Positions 8,685 to 17,523 of a stretch of DNA of 54,643 bases are shown here, piece after piece (the first letter of the stretch is position 1; each line of letters opens with the position of its first letter). The position numbers were made by a program, and so were the translations under genes. Source of the stretch: an uncultured Eubacteriaceae bacterium (GTDB taxonomy: Bacteria > Bacillota > Clostridia > Lachnospirales > CAG-274). Location: positions 1 through 54,643 of the forward strand of contig CAMTZM010000004.1 in the NCBI GenBank assembly GCA_947086655.1, in the 5' to 3' direction. The notes beneath the pieces were generated by a model. That model did not search any database and had not been told where the DNA came from. It saw nothing but the letters and a program-made list of their open reading frames with translations.

Positions 8685-9469
8685 TGATTCTTGACGATAT
8701 TGTAGAAAAGAAAAAAAAGAGACTTGAAGAAAACGGATTTAATTTTAATATCGATAAATTTTATGAAAAAATAAAATCAACTCCTATTCCAAGCTTTTAC
8801 GACGCTGTAAAAAAAGACGGACTTTCAATAATAGGAGAAATAAAAAAGGCATCTCCATCAAGAGGTATTATAAAAAAAGATTTTAACCCTGAAAAAATAG
8901 CTGTTTGTTACGAAAAATGTGTAGACGCTGTTTCTGTTTTAACTGAAAATGATTTTTTTATGGGACATAGAGATTACTTAAATATGGTTCACAAAAAAAT
9001 AAATCTCCCTCTTTTAATGAAAGATTTTTTTATAAGCCCTATGCAAATTATTGAAGCACGCTGTATAGGGGCAAGCGCTGTACTTCTTATTGTTTCTATA
9101 CTAAAAGAAAAATATATATTAAAAGATTATATAAAATTAATAAAAGGTCTGCAAATGGACGCACTTGTTGAGATTCATAACGAATATGAACTTAATACAG
9201 CAATTGAGGCAGGAGCTGACATTATAGGAATAAACAACAGAAATCTTAATGACTTTTCTGAAGATATAAATACAACTTTATATTTAAGTCAAAAAGTGCC
9301 TAAAGAAGTTTTAATTATAAGCGAAAGCGCTATACATACAAAAGATGATATAAAAACTATAAAAAGCTGTAAAGTAAACGGCATTTTAGTTGGTGAAAGC
9401 TTTATGAAATCAGAAAACATTGAACTAAAAGCAAAGGAGTTTAAAAACGCTTATGAAAGACAAGATTAA
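8684..9469 (+). CDS. trpC: indole-3-glycerol phosphate synthase
   Basis: Closes the indole ring, converting CdRP to indole-3-glycerol phosphate. The 261-residue TIM barrel shows IIGEIKKASPSRGIIKKDF (phosphate and catalytic-Lys region, residues ~48-66), LLMKDFFI, LVEIHNEYEL and IIGINNRNLN, all IGPS signatures. It follows trpG directly. The usual intervening trpD is missing, so the substrate of the preceding step must come from a TrpD encoded elsewhere. Its 3' end overlaps trpF by 17 bases. Confidence 0.96.
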   Translation: MILDDIVEKKKKRLEENGFNFNIDKFYEKIKSTPIPSFYDAVKKDGLSIIGEIKKASPSRGIIKKDFNPEKIAVCYEKCVDAVSVLTENDFFMGHRDYLNMVHKKINLPLLMKDFFISPMQIIEARCIGASAVLLIVSILKEKYILKDYIKLIKGLQMDALVEIHNEYELNTAIEAGADIIGINNRNLNDFSEDINTTLYLSQKVPKEVLIISESAIHTKDDIKTIKSCKVNGILVGESFMKSENIELKAKEFKNAYERQD

Positions 9470-10064
9470 AATAAAAATATGCGGCTTAAAAAGCGTTGAT
9501 GACGTTTTAATGATAAATAAATTCGATGTTGATTATGTAGGGTTTGTTTTTGCCAAAAGCAAAAGAAAAATTACAGTTGAAGAAGCTGTAAAAATGAAAC
9601 AGCTATTAAGAAATGATATAAAATCCGTAGGCGTTTTTGCCGACATGGATATAAAAAATATAATAAGCATTTCAGATAAAACCGGAATTGATATAATACA
9701 GCTTCATTCAGACGAAACTGACGAAATGTGTAAAATAATAAAAAAGCCTGTTTGGAAAAGTATACCTATAAGAGATAAAGAATCTGTTTATTTAATTGAC
9801 AAATATAAAAACGCTGACGGGTTTGTTCTTGATACATTTAATAAAAATTTAAGGGGAGGAAGCGGAACAGCATTTAATTGGGAATTTGTAAAAGGATTAA
9901 GCCAAAAATTTTTTGTCGTTCTTGCCGGAGGCATAAACGAAAACAACATAACAGAAGCATATAATGTTGTAAAACCTAATGTTATAGATTTAAGTTCATC
10001 TGTTGAGACAGACGGAAAAAAAGATTATAAAAAAGTAAAAAGTCTTATGAGGAGGATAAGGTAA
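9453..10064 (+). CDS. trpF: phosphoribosylanthranilate isomerase
   Basis: Catalyses the Amadori rearrangement of PRA to CdRP. The 203-residue protein begins with [12 protein letters not shown], placing the catalytic Cys near residue 9, and carries the catalytic Asp in FVLDTFN near 127. [12 protein letters not shown] forms the C-terminal phosphate-binding part. It is a separate protein, not fused to TrpC. The start lies inside the end of trpC, so it is probably translationally coupled; its stop overlaps the trpB ATG by one base. Confidence 0.95.
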   Translation: MKDKIKIKICGLKSVDDVLMINKFDVDYVGFVFAKSKRKITVEEAVKMKQLLRNDIKSVGVFADMDIKNIISISDKTGIDIIQLHSDETDEMCKIIKKPVWKSIPIRDKESVYLIDKYKNADGFVLDTFNKNLRGGSGTAFNWEFVKGLSQKFFVVLAGGINENNITEAYNVVKPNVIDLSSSVETDGKKDYKKVKSLMRRIR

Positions 10065-11245
10065 TGAGTATAAATAAAGATTTTGGAATTTATGGGGGAC
10101 AATTTGTTCCTGAAACACTTATGAACGTATTAAAAAAGCTTGAAGAAGAATTTACATCATATTGTTCAAGCGAAGAATTTAAAAATGAATACATGTTTTA
10201 TATGAATGAATATGTAGGAAGACCATCAAAACTGTATTTTGCTAAAAAACTTACACAGCATTTAAACGGTGCAAAAATATATTTTAAAAGAGAAGACTTA
10301 AACTATACAGGCGCTCATAAAATAAACAATGCTATTGCCCAAGCTCTTTTAGCTAAACATATGGGAAAATCAAACGTAATAGCAGAAACAGGAGCCGGAC
10401 AGCATGGAGTTGCCACAGCAACAGCAGCAGCACTTTTTAATATGGACTGTGAAGTATTTATGGGCGTAGAAGATATGGAAAGACAAAAACTAAATGTTTT
10501 TAGAATGGAACTTTTAGGCGCAAAAGTTATACCTGTTTCAAGCGGCACAGGCACACTTAAAGATGCTACAAACGAAGCTATAAGAACATGGGCAGCAAGA
10601 GCTATGGATACATTTTATATTATAGGTTCAGTTGTAGGCCCTCATCCTTATCCTACTATGGTAAGAGATTTCCAAAGAATAATAGGAGATGAAACAAAAA
10701 AACAAATAATTGAAAAAGAGGGAAGACTTCCTGACCAAATTTACGCATGTGTAGGCGGCGGAAGCAACTCAATGGGAATTTTTTATCCATTTATTGAGGA
10801 TAAAGAAGTTGAACTTATAGGAGTTGAGGCTGCCGGAAAGGGTATAAAAACAGGAGAGCACGCTGCTGCATTTGCAAATGGAAGAACAGGTATACTTCAT
10901 GGAATGAAAACTCAAATACTTCAAGATGAACAAGGGCTTATAAAACCAGCTTACTCAATATCTGCCGGACTTGATTATCCTGGAGTAGGTCCTGAACACG
11001 CTTACTTAAATGAAATAGGAAGGGTATCATATACAAGCGCAACTGATGATGAGGCAATAGAAGCTTTTAAACTTTTATCAAGAATAGAAGGCATTATGCC
11101 GGCAATAGAAAGTTCTCATGCAATAGCTGAAGCCGTTAAAAGAGCCCCAAAAATGGATAATAATAAAATCATTATCGTTAATTTGTCAGGCCGTGGAGAT
11201 AAAGACGTTTCATCGGTGGCTAAATACTTAGGTTATGAAATTTAG
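10064..11245 (+). CDS. trpB: tryptophan synthase beta subunit
   Basis: PLP enzyme that condenses indole with serine. The 393-residue length is standard for TrpB1. The Schiff-base Lys lies in [10 protein letters not shown] near residue 86, the cofactor phosphate loop is GGGSNSMG, and [17 protein letters not shown] contains the substrate-carboxylate loop with its catalytic Glu. It works as an alpha2-beta2 complex with TrpA, encoded 13 bases downstream. Confidence 0.97.
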   Translation: MSINKDFGIYGGQFVPETLMNVLKKLEEEFTSYCSSEEFKNEYMFYMNEYVGRPSKLYFAKKLTQHLNGAKIYFKREDLNYTGAHKINNAIAQALLAKHMGKSNVIAETGAGQHGVATATAAALFNMDCEVFMGVEDMERQKLNVFRMELLGAKVIPVSSGTGTLKDATNEAIRTWAARAMDTFYIIGSVVGPHPYPTMVRDFQRIIGDETKKQIIEKEGRLPDQIYACVGGGSNSMGIFYPFIEDKEVELIGVEAAGKGIKTGEHAAAFANGRTGILHGMKTQILQDEQGLIKPAYSISAGLDYPGVGPEHAYLNEIGRVSYTSATDDEAIEAFKLLSRIEGIMPAIESSHAIAEAVKRAPKMDNNKIIIVNLSGRGDKDVSSVAKYLGYEI

Positions 11246-11258
11246 GAGGTATTAAAAA

Positions 11259-12035
11259 ATGAATAGAATTGAAGAAAAATTTAATGAATTAAAAAATAAA
11301 GGAAAAAAAGCATTTATACCTTATATATGTGCCGGTGACTCAAACCTTTCTCAAACAGAAAATATTATTTATACTCTTGAGTCTGCTGGAGCAGATATTA
11401 TAGAATTAGGCATCCCATTTTCAGACCCTCTTGCCGACGGTCCTGTTATACAAGCTTCGTCTATAAGGTCTTTAAAAGGCGGTTTTTGTATTGAAGAATT
11501 TTTCGAGACAGTAAAAAAAATAAGAAAAAAAAGTTCTATACCTTTAGCAGCAATGGTTTATTACAGTACAATATTTGGATATGGAAGGGATAAATTTTTC
11601 AATCTTTGTTCTGACTCAGGAATTGACGGAGTTATTATACCCGACCTTCCTTATGAAGAATACGATGAAATAGAAGAATTTATATCAAAAACCGATTTAT
11701 GCTTAATACCTTTTGTAGCTATTACTTCAAAAGACCGTATTCCAATGATTGTCGAAAAAGCAAGAGGTTTTATATATTGTGTATCTTCTCTCGGAGTAAC
11801 AGGAGAAAGAACAAGCTTTCATGAGAGAACAAATGATTTCATATCTCATGTGAAAAATATTTCCAAAGTTCCCGTATGTGTTGGCTTTGGAATTTCAAAA
11901 AGAAGCGATGTTGAAAAGTTCAATTCCGTTGCAGACGGCTGTATTGTAGGCTCAGCAATAGTAAGAACAATTTATGAAAATAATTACGACCTTCAGAAAC
12001 TTACAGACTTTGTTAAAAACATGATTGTTATTTAA
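11259..12035 (+). CDS. trpA: tryptophan synthase alpha subunit
   Basis: Cleaves indole-3-glycerol phosphate and passes indole to TrpB. The 258-residue barrel contains IIELGIPFSDPLADGPVIQ, holding the catalytic Glu (near 49) and Asp (near 60). It has a good Shine-Dalgarno (TAGGAGGT) in the 13-base gap after trpB. It is the last trp gene. No strong hairpin terminator follows before the promoter at 12056, so some read-through into the next gene is possible. Confidence 0.96.
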   Translation: MNRIEEKFNELKNKGKKAFIPYICAGDSNLSQTENIIYTLESAGADIIELGIPFSDPLADGPVIQASSIRSLKGGFCIEEFFETVKKIRKKSSIPLAAMVYYSTIFGYGRDKFFNLCSDSGIDGVIIPDLPYEEYDEIEEFISKTDLCLIPFVAITSKDRIPMIVEKARGFIYCVSSLGVTGERTSFHERTNDFISHVKNISKVPVCVGFGISKRSDVEKFNSVADGCIVGSAIVRTIYENNYDLQKLTDFVKNMIVI

Positions 12036-12055
12036 AATCGTTACAAAATTGTAAT

Positions 12056-12084
12056 TTGACTTATTTAATACTAAGCAATATAAT
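12056..12084 (+). promoter_or_regulatory. promoter of the stalk/GH18 gene
   Basis: TTGACT (12056-12061), a 17-base spacer and TATAAT (12079-12084) give a near-consensus promoter. One arm of a long inverted repeat (12060-12077) sits almost exactly in the spacer. Confidence 0.8.
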
Positions 12085-12181
12085 CTTAATGTGGAACATT
12101 AAACACTTATTGCTTTTAAAATTAAATTGTGTTTCCACAAAATACAAAATTTATACTAAACAATGTTTAGTATTAAATAAG
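12060..12181. repeat. 18-bp inverted repeat spanning the GH18 gene leader
   Basis: CTTATTTAATACTAAGCA (12060-12077) is repeated inverted as TGTTTAGTATTAAATAAG (12164-12181) with one mismatch. Inside it a 9-bp palindrome, TACTAAACA-A-TGTTTAGTA (12154-12172), reuses the same half-site. TGTGGAA and TTCCACA near 12090 and 12132-12138 could form another hairpin in the leader. It could be a set of operator half-sites or the ends of a very small mobile element. Confidence 0.65.
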
Positions 12182-12195
12182 AAAGGATAAATAAA

Positions 12196-13659
12196 ATGAA
12201 AATCAGTAATTTTTTTGCAGCGGTATTTACTTTTATAATAATGCTCTCCTGCGTCGTACACGGACAAAATGTTAGTGCTATTTTAGTATACGATGGAAAA
12301 GTACATAATTATGAAGCAGAAGAAATAAAAATAAAAATTGACGGTCAGTATATTGAGCAATTTGGAAATATGATCCCTGTTATACTTGACGGACGTACTT
12401 TAGTGCCTTTAAGAAGTGTTTTTGAAACATTAGGGGCGGAAGTTTCATGGGATTCTTCTAAAAGAGAGGCATCTGTTGAATACGAAGGTAAAAAAGCTGT
12501 TGTTTCTATTGATGAAAAAGAAGGCTTTGTTGATGGAAAATCATTTATAATGGACGTTCCGGCAAAGATTATAAACGACAGCACAATGATACCTATTAGA
12601 GCAATCGCTGAAGGACTTGGGCTTTTCGTAGGCTGGAACAACTCAAGCCGTGAAGTAAGTATAAATACACCTGAATATGAGGATAAGCTTAATACAGAAA
12701 AAGAAGAGAAAAAATCCGAAAAAATAACTATTTTATGGGATCAAGTTACAAATAAAGACGCAAGCAATACCGCTGAAAAAAGAAAAGTTATAAATGGTCT
12801 TGATGTAATTTCCCCTACATGGTTTTCTCTTTCCGATGATAACGGAAATATATCAGATATAGCAAGTATAGATTATGTTAATTGGGCTCATGCACAAGGT
12901 TACGAAGTTTGGGCGCTATTTTCTAATGACTTTAATAAAAGCCGTACACACAACGTTTTATCAAGTCCTGAAAAAAGAACAAAAGTAATAAATACAATTT
13001 TATCTCTTGCACAAAAATATAATCTTGACGGAATAAATATTGACTTTGAAAGTGTAGCAGTTGAAGATGGTGAGTATTATCTGCAATTTATAAAAGAAAT
13101 AACTCCAGCACTAAAAGAAAATAATCTTGTTGTAAGCGTTGATATGTATATTCCTACAAAATATACAGCACACTATAAAATGGCTGATGTAGGCAAAATT
13201 GTAGACTACGTTATTATAATGGCCTATGACGAACATTGGTCAACATCTCCTGAGAGTGGTTCAGTTGCATCAATTGGCTGGGTTGATACAGCTATGAAAA
13301 ATGCATGCGAATTAGTTGAAAATGACAAACTAATAATGGGCGTTCCGTTTTATACCCGCCGCTGGGCTGAAGAAACATCAAACGGTCAAACTAAAGTATC
13401 AAGCGTTTCAATGAAAATGCAAGAAGCATTTGATATACTTGCCGAAAATAACGCTCAAATTGTGTGGAATGAAGAATGCGGTCAATATTACGGAGAATAT
13501 ACAACCGACAATGTAGTTAGAAAAATATGGCTTGAAGATGAAAAATCAATAGAGGAAAAAATGAAAGTTGCTCAAAAATATGGAGTAAAAGGCATAGCCG
13601 CATGGAAAAGAGGACACGAAAGAGACTCAGTTTGGGATGTAATAAATAACTATTTTTAA
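12196..13659 (+). CDS. secreted stalk-domain glycosyl hydrolase family 18 protein
   Basis: The 487-residue protein has a signal peptide (1-~25), a copper-amine-oxidase-N-like stalk domain (~45-155; PVILDGRTLVPLRSVFETLG and MIPIRAIAEGLGLFVGW are its two repeats) and a GH18 barrel (~170-487). The GH18 active site reads DGINIDFE, with the catalytic acid Glu at residue 285, followed by VDYVIIMAYDEHW. This architecture is common in Firmicutes cell-wall or spore-associated YaaH-like enzymes, which act on N-acetylglucosamine-containing polymers. The exact substrate (peptidoglycan, chitin or other) cannot be read. AGAAAGGAT precedes the ATG. Confidence 0.88.
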   Translation: MKISNFFAAVFTFIIMLSCVVHGQNVSAILVYDGKVHNYEAEEIKIKIDGQYIEQFGNMIPVILDGRTLVPLRSVFETLGAEVSWDSSKREASVEYEGKKAVVSIDEKEGFVDGKSFIMDVPAKIINDSTMIPIRAIAEGLGLFVGWNNSSREVSINTPEYEDKLNTEKEEKKSEKITILWDQVTNKDASNTAEKRKVINGLDVISPTWFSLSDDNGNISDIASIDYVNWAHAQGYEVWALFSNDFNKSRTHNVLSSPEKRTKVINTILSLAQKYNLDGINIDFESVAVEDGEYYLQFIKEITPALKENNLVVSVDMYIPTKYTAHYKMADVGKIVDYVIIMAYDEHWSTSPESGSVASIGWVDTAMKNACELVENDKLIMGVPFYTRRWAEETSNGQTKVSSVSMKMQEAFDILAENNAQIVWNEECGQYYGEYTTDNVVRKIWLEDEKSIEEKMKVAQKYGVKGIAAWKRGHERDSVWDVINNYF

Positions 13660-13684
13660 AAAAAATATCGGAGGCGTATAAAAA

Positions 13685-14008
13685 TTGTCGTACAAAAGAA
13701 ATTACAATAAAATAAATGCCGTAGAAGCTAAAAAAATAATGGATACAGAAAAAAATGTTTCCATTATAGATGTACGAGATGAAGATGAACGGGAAGAAGG
13801 ATATATTGATAATTCAATTGTAATCCCGCTTGATACTATTTCCTCAAAAGTTGAAAATATAATTAAAGATAAAAACACTATAATACTTGTTTACTGCCGA
13901 AGCGGAAAAAGGAGCATGCAAGCCGCCTCATTACTTTCTGAACTTGGGTATAAAAATATCTATGACTTTGGAGGAATTATTGACTGGCCATTTGATATTA
14001 TTCTTTAA
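13685..14008 (+). CDS. single-domain rhodanese-like protein
   Basis: A 107-residue rhodanese domain. The active-site loop is VYCRSGKRS, with the catalytic Cys at residue 71, preceded by SIIDVRDEDEREEGYIDNSI. Such proteins carry persulfide sulfur, but the partner is unknown. The start is TTG, chosen because GGAGGCG lies at a good distance upstream. It follows the GH18 gene by about 25 bases and may be cotranscribed with it, though no functional link is obvious. Confidence 0.87.
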   Translation: MSYKRNYNKINAVEAKKIMDTEKNVSIIDVRDEDEREEGYIDNSIVIPLDTISSKVENIIKDKNTIILVYCRSGKRSMQAASLLSELGYKNIYDFGGIIDWPFDIIL

Positions 14009-14024
14009 AAAATAAACTTATAAT

Positions 14025-14065
14025 AAAAAAGCTTAAAACTAACAATGTTATTTTTAAGCTTTTTT
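14025..14065. terminator. bidirectional terminator
   Basis: AAAAAAGCTTAAAA (14025-14038) and TTTTAAGCTTTTTT (14052-14065) form a perfect 14-bp stem with A- and T-runs on both sides. It separates the plus-strand rhodanese from the convergent EAL gene. Confidence 0.9.
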
Positions 14066-14092
14066 ATTATTTCTTTGAATAAATAATAATTA

Positions 14093-15934
14093 TTAATAAA
14101 TATATTTACTTTCAAAATCATCAACATATATCGGTTTTTCAAACAAATAACCCTGCGCAAATCTGAATCCGCAGTCAAGTAAAAAATTTGCCTGTTCTTC
14201 AGTTTCAACACCTTCAAAAATAATTTCATTATCAGTTGAATATATTAAAACCCCCATTTGTTTAATATATTCTTTTTTCTTTTCACTGTTAAAACCACTG
14301 TCTAAAAAACTTTTATCTATTTTAACAACATCAGCCGGTATATCTAAAAGCATTTTAAAATTAGAATATCACGTTCCAAAATCATCTATATCAATTTTAA
14401 ATCCTTTGTTTCTAAGATTTAAAATACATTCTTTCATTTTAGCTGAATTATTTAAAAGTGAACTTTCAGTAATTTCAAGTTCAATTAAACCTTTATCAAC
14501 ATTATATTTTTCAGCTAAAGAATTTACACGTTCAACAAAATTTTCAATATTAATATGTACCCTTGAAAAATTAACGGAAACAGGTATAGGAGTTTTACCA
14601 TCATCAATCCACTTTCGCATAAATTGAAGTGTCTTTTCATACATAAAAAAATCAAGTTCTATAATATAACCAGTCTTCTCAAGTACTGGTATGAACTGGT
14701 CTGGATATTTCATTTTACCATCTTGATCTTTCCACCTGACAAGCGCTTCAGCCCCTACTATTTTACGGGTTTTAAGGTCAAATTTAGGCTGAAGATAAAG
14801 CTTTAAATGGTTTTTGTCAATAGCCTCATGTAACTCTCCTAAAATACTTTGTTCAAAATTACGCTCTATTCTCATACTTTCATTATATATACCATATAAC
14901 TCGCCTTTTTTATCTTTTATACTCTTTCTTGCTAAATTTGCATTATCAATAGCTGTGGCTGCGTCATAATCTTTATTTTCCACAAAATATATTCCTGTTG
15001 AAACACGTATATCACTTGCCGGATAAACAAGCTTTTGATTATTTATAAAATTATTGTTTTTTTCAGAAATTTTATTTATTATATCATCTTTCGATTTTGA
15101 TACAAAAAACATTACAAAAAAATCAGAATAAACCCTGCATCCAAAACAATTGTCATTTTCCTTTATTTCTTTAGAAAAATCTAAAAGTACATTATCACCG
15201 CTTTTATACCCAAAAGTTTCATTCACATATGAAAAATTATCAATATCAAAGTAACAAACTGCTGCTGTCAATTTATCATCAATTCTTTTTATACTTTCAG
15301 AAAGCTTTGAAACAAACTCATCATAATTATATAAACCGGTTATAGGGTCTCTTAATGAAAACATATTAATTTGTTTATTATCTTTATTAAGCCTAATGAA
15401 AACAGACATAATTTTAGATACTTCAATTAATGTCTGTCTATGAAAATCACTCAAATCTTTGTTTTCTTTATTTCCATAAAAAATAAACTCAGACTTTTCC
15501 TCATCTTCATAAAAACAACTTATTATAAATGATTTTACACCTTTATTTATAGCTTCTTCTGATATAAAATTTGGAGTATTATCTATATTTTCATTATTCA
15601 AAAAAAACAAATTTTTATAATCTTGAAATAAATTTTCTTCAAATCTAAAATATAAAGGAAATTTAAGTATATCATCATTACTATATATACCTTTGTCATA
15701 CTTCCATAAATTGTTTACCTTAAAAACCTTGCTTTTTTTATCTGCCGTTATAATGGCTAATACAGAATGTTCATATTTCATTCCTATTTTACTTAAAGAT
15801 ATATTAACAGCACTTTCTATATCATCTGATGAATAAAGAAAATTGAATATAAAAAATACAAAATCACAATCAAATTTCTTTTCAACGGATAAGTAATTCT
15901 CTTTTGAAAAATTATTAACAGAATATTTATCCAA
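14093..15934 (-). pseudogene. GGDEF/EAL-domain protein interrupted by an in-frame TGA
   Basis: A 613-codon frame is open except for one TGA at 14369-14371 (codon 522). The N-terminal ~190 residues are an unassigned sensory-like region. A GGDEF-fold domain follows (~195-345; DPITGLYNYDEF, CYFDIDNFSYVN), but the signature position reads YSDFF, so cyclase activity is unlikely. The EAL phosphodiesterase domain (~365-613) has EALVRW, SVNFSRV, ELEITES and DIDDFGT. The next codon should be the Gly of DDFGTGYS; GGA has become TGA. The sequence then resumes in frame as YSNFKMLLDIPADVVKIDKSF and later FEGVETEEQANFL. The start is a TTG preceded by GAGGGAAAG. The protein either ends at 521 residues without the last EAL strands or is made by read-through. 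Confidence 0.85.
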
Positions 15935-16127
15935 TCTTCTTTCCCTCTTTCATTTTTTTAATTATACTATAAAATTTGCCATAAATAGTCACTTTCAAAT
16001 TTTTATGTATAAAGTCAAGACTACGAAAGTACCCAACTTAAATATCTGTGGACTTCCTTCGTCGGTTAAACTGTTTTTAATATTACTTAATTATAATTCA
16101 TATTAGATTTTATTTCAATAATTTACT

Positions 16128-16153
16128 AAAAAAAATACTCCCAAAAAGGGAGT
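16128..16153 (-). terminator. terminator of the sigH-tRNA transcript
   Basis: ACTCCC (16137-16142) and GGGAGT (16148-16153) form the stem; on the minus strand it is followed by ATTTTTTTTAG. Confidence 0.88.
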
Positions 16154-16171
16154 AAAAAGTATTACAGCAAA

Positions 16172-16243
16172 GCTGCCTAGCGGACTTGAACCGCCGACCT
16201 CCGCCTTACCAAGGCGACGCTCTACCTGCTGAGCCAAGGCAGC
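16172..16243 (-). tRNA. tRNA-Thr (GGU anticodon)
   Basis: The 72-nt sequence folds as a cloverleaf with a 7-bp acceptor stem (GCTGCCT/AGGCAGC), anticodon arm TCGCC-TTGGTAA-GGCGG placing GGT at positions 34-36, and T-arm GGCGG-TTCAAGT-CCGCT. The 3' CCA is not encoded. It lies downstream of sigH on the same strand and is followed by a terminator. Confidence 0.95.
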
Positions 16244-16292
16244 ATATCCTGCTAAAAATACTTAAACAAACACTAATTAAACTACATTTTTA

Positions 16293-16982
16293 TTAATCAA
16301 GCTTTTTAATTTTACTATATTTGTTATTACAAGTCAAGTCCTTTTGATTAAGTATTCTTGTCACCTTTTTTTTAACTCTTTGCAAAGCGTTATCAATAGA
16401 TTTTTCATCTTTATCAACTAAAGCTGCTATTTCAAAATAACTTCTGCCTTTAAGATAATAAGATAAAACCTTTAACTCAAGACTGCTTAATTCCTCAACT
16501 ATCTGTTTTTCTATGTAATTTTTATCTTCCAATCCAATAAAAAGTTCTTCCGGATTAGATATACTGTCTGTAAGAAGTTCAATATATGTATATTCTTCAT
16601 TTTCGTCATAAACAGATTTATTTAATGACAAATAAGAATTAAGAGGAATATGTTTTTGTCTTGTAGAAGCTTTAATAGCAGTTATAATCTGTCTTTTCAC
16701 ACAAAGTTCGGCAAAAGAACGAAAACCGGCAAGTTTTAAACCGTTAAAATCTCTTATTGCTTTAAAAAGCCCTATCATACCTTCTTGTATAATATCCTCT
16801 TTGTCAGCGCCTATTATAAAATAAGGCCTTGCCTTTATTTTAACAAATTCCTTATATTTATTTATAATATATTCCTTAGCGGACTCATCACCTTTTCGTA
16901 TAAGTCCAATTATCTGCTCATCGCTTAAATTATAATATTTATCGTCTGTTTCCTCATAATCATTAAATTCGTGATTATACAT
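16293..16982 (-). CDS. sigH: RNA polymerase sporulation sigma factor SigH
   Basis: Sigma-70 family factor controlling transition-state and early sporulation genes. Region 2 is visible (INKYKEFVKIKARPYFIIGA, DIIQEGMIGLFKAIRDF, FRSFAELCVKRQIITAIK), and region 4 ends in SYFEIAALVDKDEKSIDNAL. I prefer the ATG at 16982 because AAAGGCGG lies 7 bases ahead of it; an ATG two codons earlier (16988) abuts that Shine-Dalgarno. It is last in the cysE-cysS-mrnC-rlmB-rae1-sigH order that is conserved in Firmicutes. Confidence 0.93.
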   Translation of the reverse strand: MYNHEFNDYEETDDKYYNLSDEQIIGLIRKGDESAKEYIINKYKEFVKIKARPYFIIGADKEDIIQEGMIGLFKAIRDFNGLKLAGFRSFAELCVKRQIITAIKASTRQKHIPLNSYLSLNKSVYDENEEYTYIELLTDSISNPEELFIGLEDKNYIEKQIVEELSSLELKVLSYYLKGRSYFEIAALVDKDEKSIDNALQRVKKKVTRILNQKDLTCNNKYSKIKKLD

Positions 16983-16995
16983 ATTCATCCCGCCT

Positions 16996-17511
16996 TTACT
17001 GACGTCTCATTTTTTCCATCCATTCTGCAGTTTCCTTATCAAGATTTTTAATAAGCATATTGTTTTTAATTGGCTTATAAGACTGTATTTGCTCTCTTAT
17101 ATACTTTTTTGAACGCTTAACATCGTCAAGCAAATCGTTAGCTGAAATTCGTCTTGCACCTTTACTCATAATAATAATCTGCTCAAGACCGTCTGATGTA
17201 GCAACTGTAATATCGTAATTTTCTTTCATTGTTTCGGTAGTTCTTTCAATGTAATTATCAGCCGTTTCAGCTTCTTTTGTATAAACAACATATACATCAT
17301 CGCTATATTTATAAATACTTCCAACATTTCCCTTTACAAGATGTGCATCAAAAACAATTATAACACACATTTTTTTAATTCCTTGATATTCATCTAATAT
17401 ATCAATAAGCTTGTCCCTTGCCTGTTCAAGAGAAACATCGGCAAGTTTTTTTAGCTTACTCCATGTAAAAATTATATTATAGCCATCAACAAGCAAATAT
17501 TCAGCCTTCAT
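16996..17511 (-). CDS. rae1: NYN-domain ribosome-dependent endoribonuclease (YacP/Rae1)
   Basis: A 171-residue YacP-type NYN/PIN protein. Acidic residues sit in VDGYNIIF (N-terminus), IIVFDAHLVKG and TATSDGLEQ-like VATSDGLEQ, and the C-terminus is basic. The B. subtilis homologue cleaves mRNA in the ribosomal A site. Its position between rlmB and sigH matches the B. subtilis arrangement, and it overlaps neither neighbour. Function is by homology. Confidence 0.88.
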   Translation of the reverse strand: MKAEYLLVDGYNIIFTWSKLKKLADVSLEQARDKLIDILDEYQGIKKMCVIIVFDAHLVKGNVGSIYKYSDDVYVVYTKEAETADNYIERTTETMKENYDITVATSDGLEQIIIMSKGARRISANDLLDDVKRSKKYIREQIQSYKPIKNNMLIKNLDKETAEWMEKMRRQ

Positions 17512-17523
17512 AATACCACCGCT

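Noticed and set aside
12060..12181. Classic insertion sequence
   Set aside because: Only 122 bp with no transposase and no clear target duplication; retained as an inverted repeat of unknown nature.
14093..14353. Separate small EAL gene starting at 14353
   Set aside because: It is in the same frame as the upstream part and separated only by TGA; no ribosome-binding site precedes its ATG.
14369..14371. Genome-wide recoding of TGA to Gly
   Set aside because: Several intact genes in the window end in TGA (for example acpS, the SASP gene and yfcE), and the EAL case is isolated.
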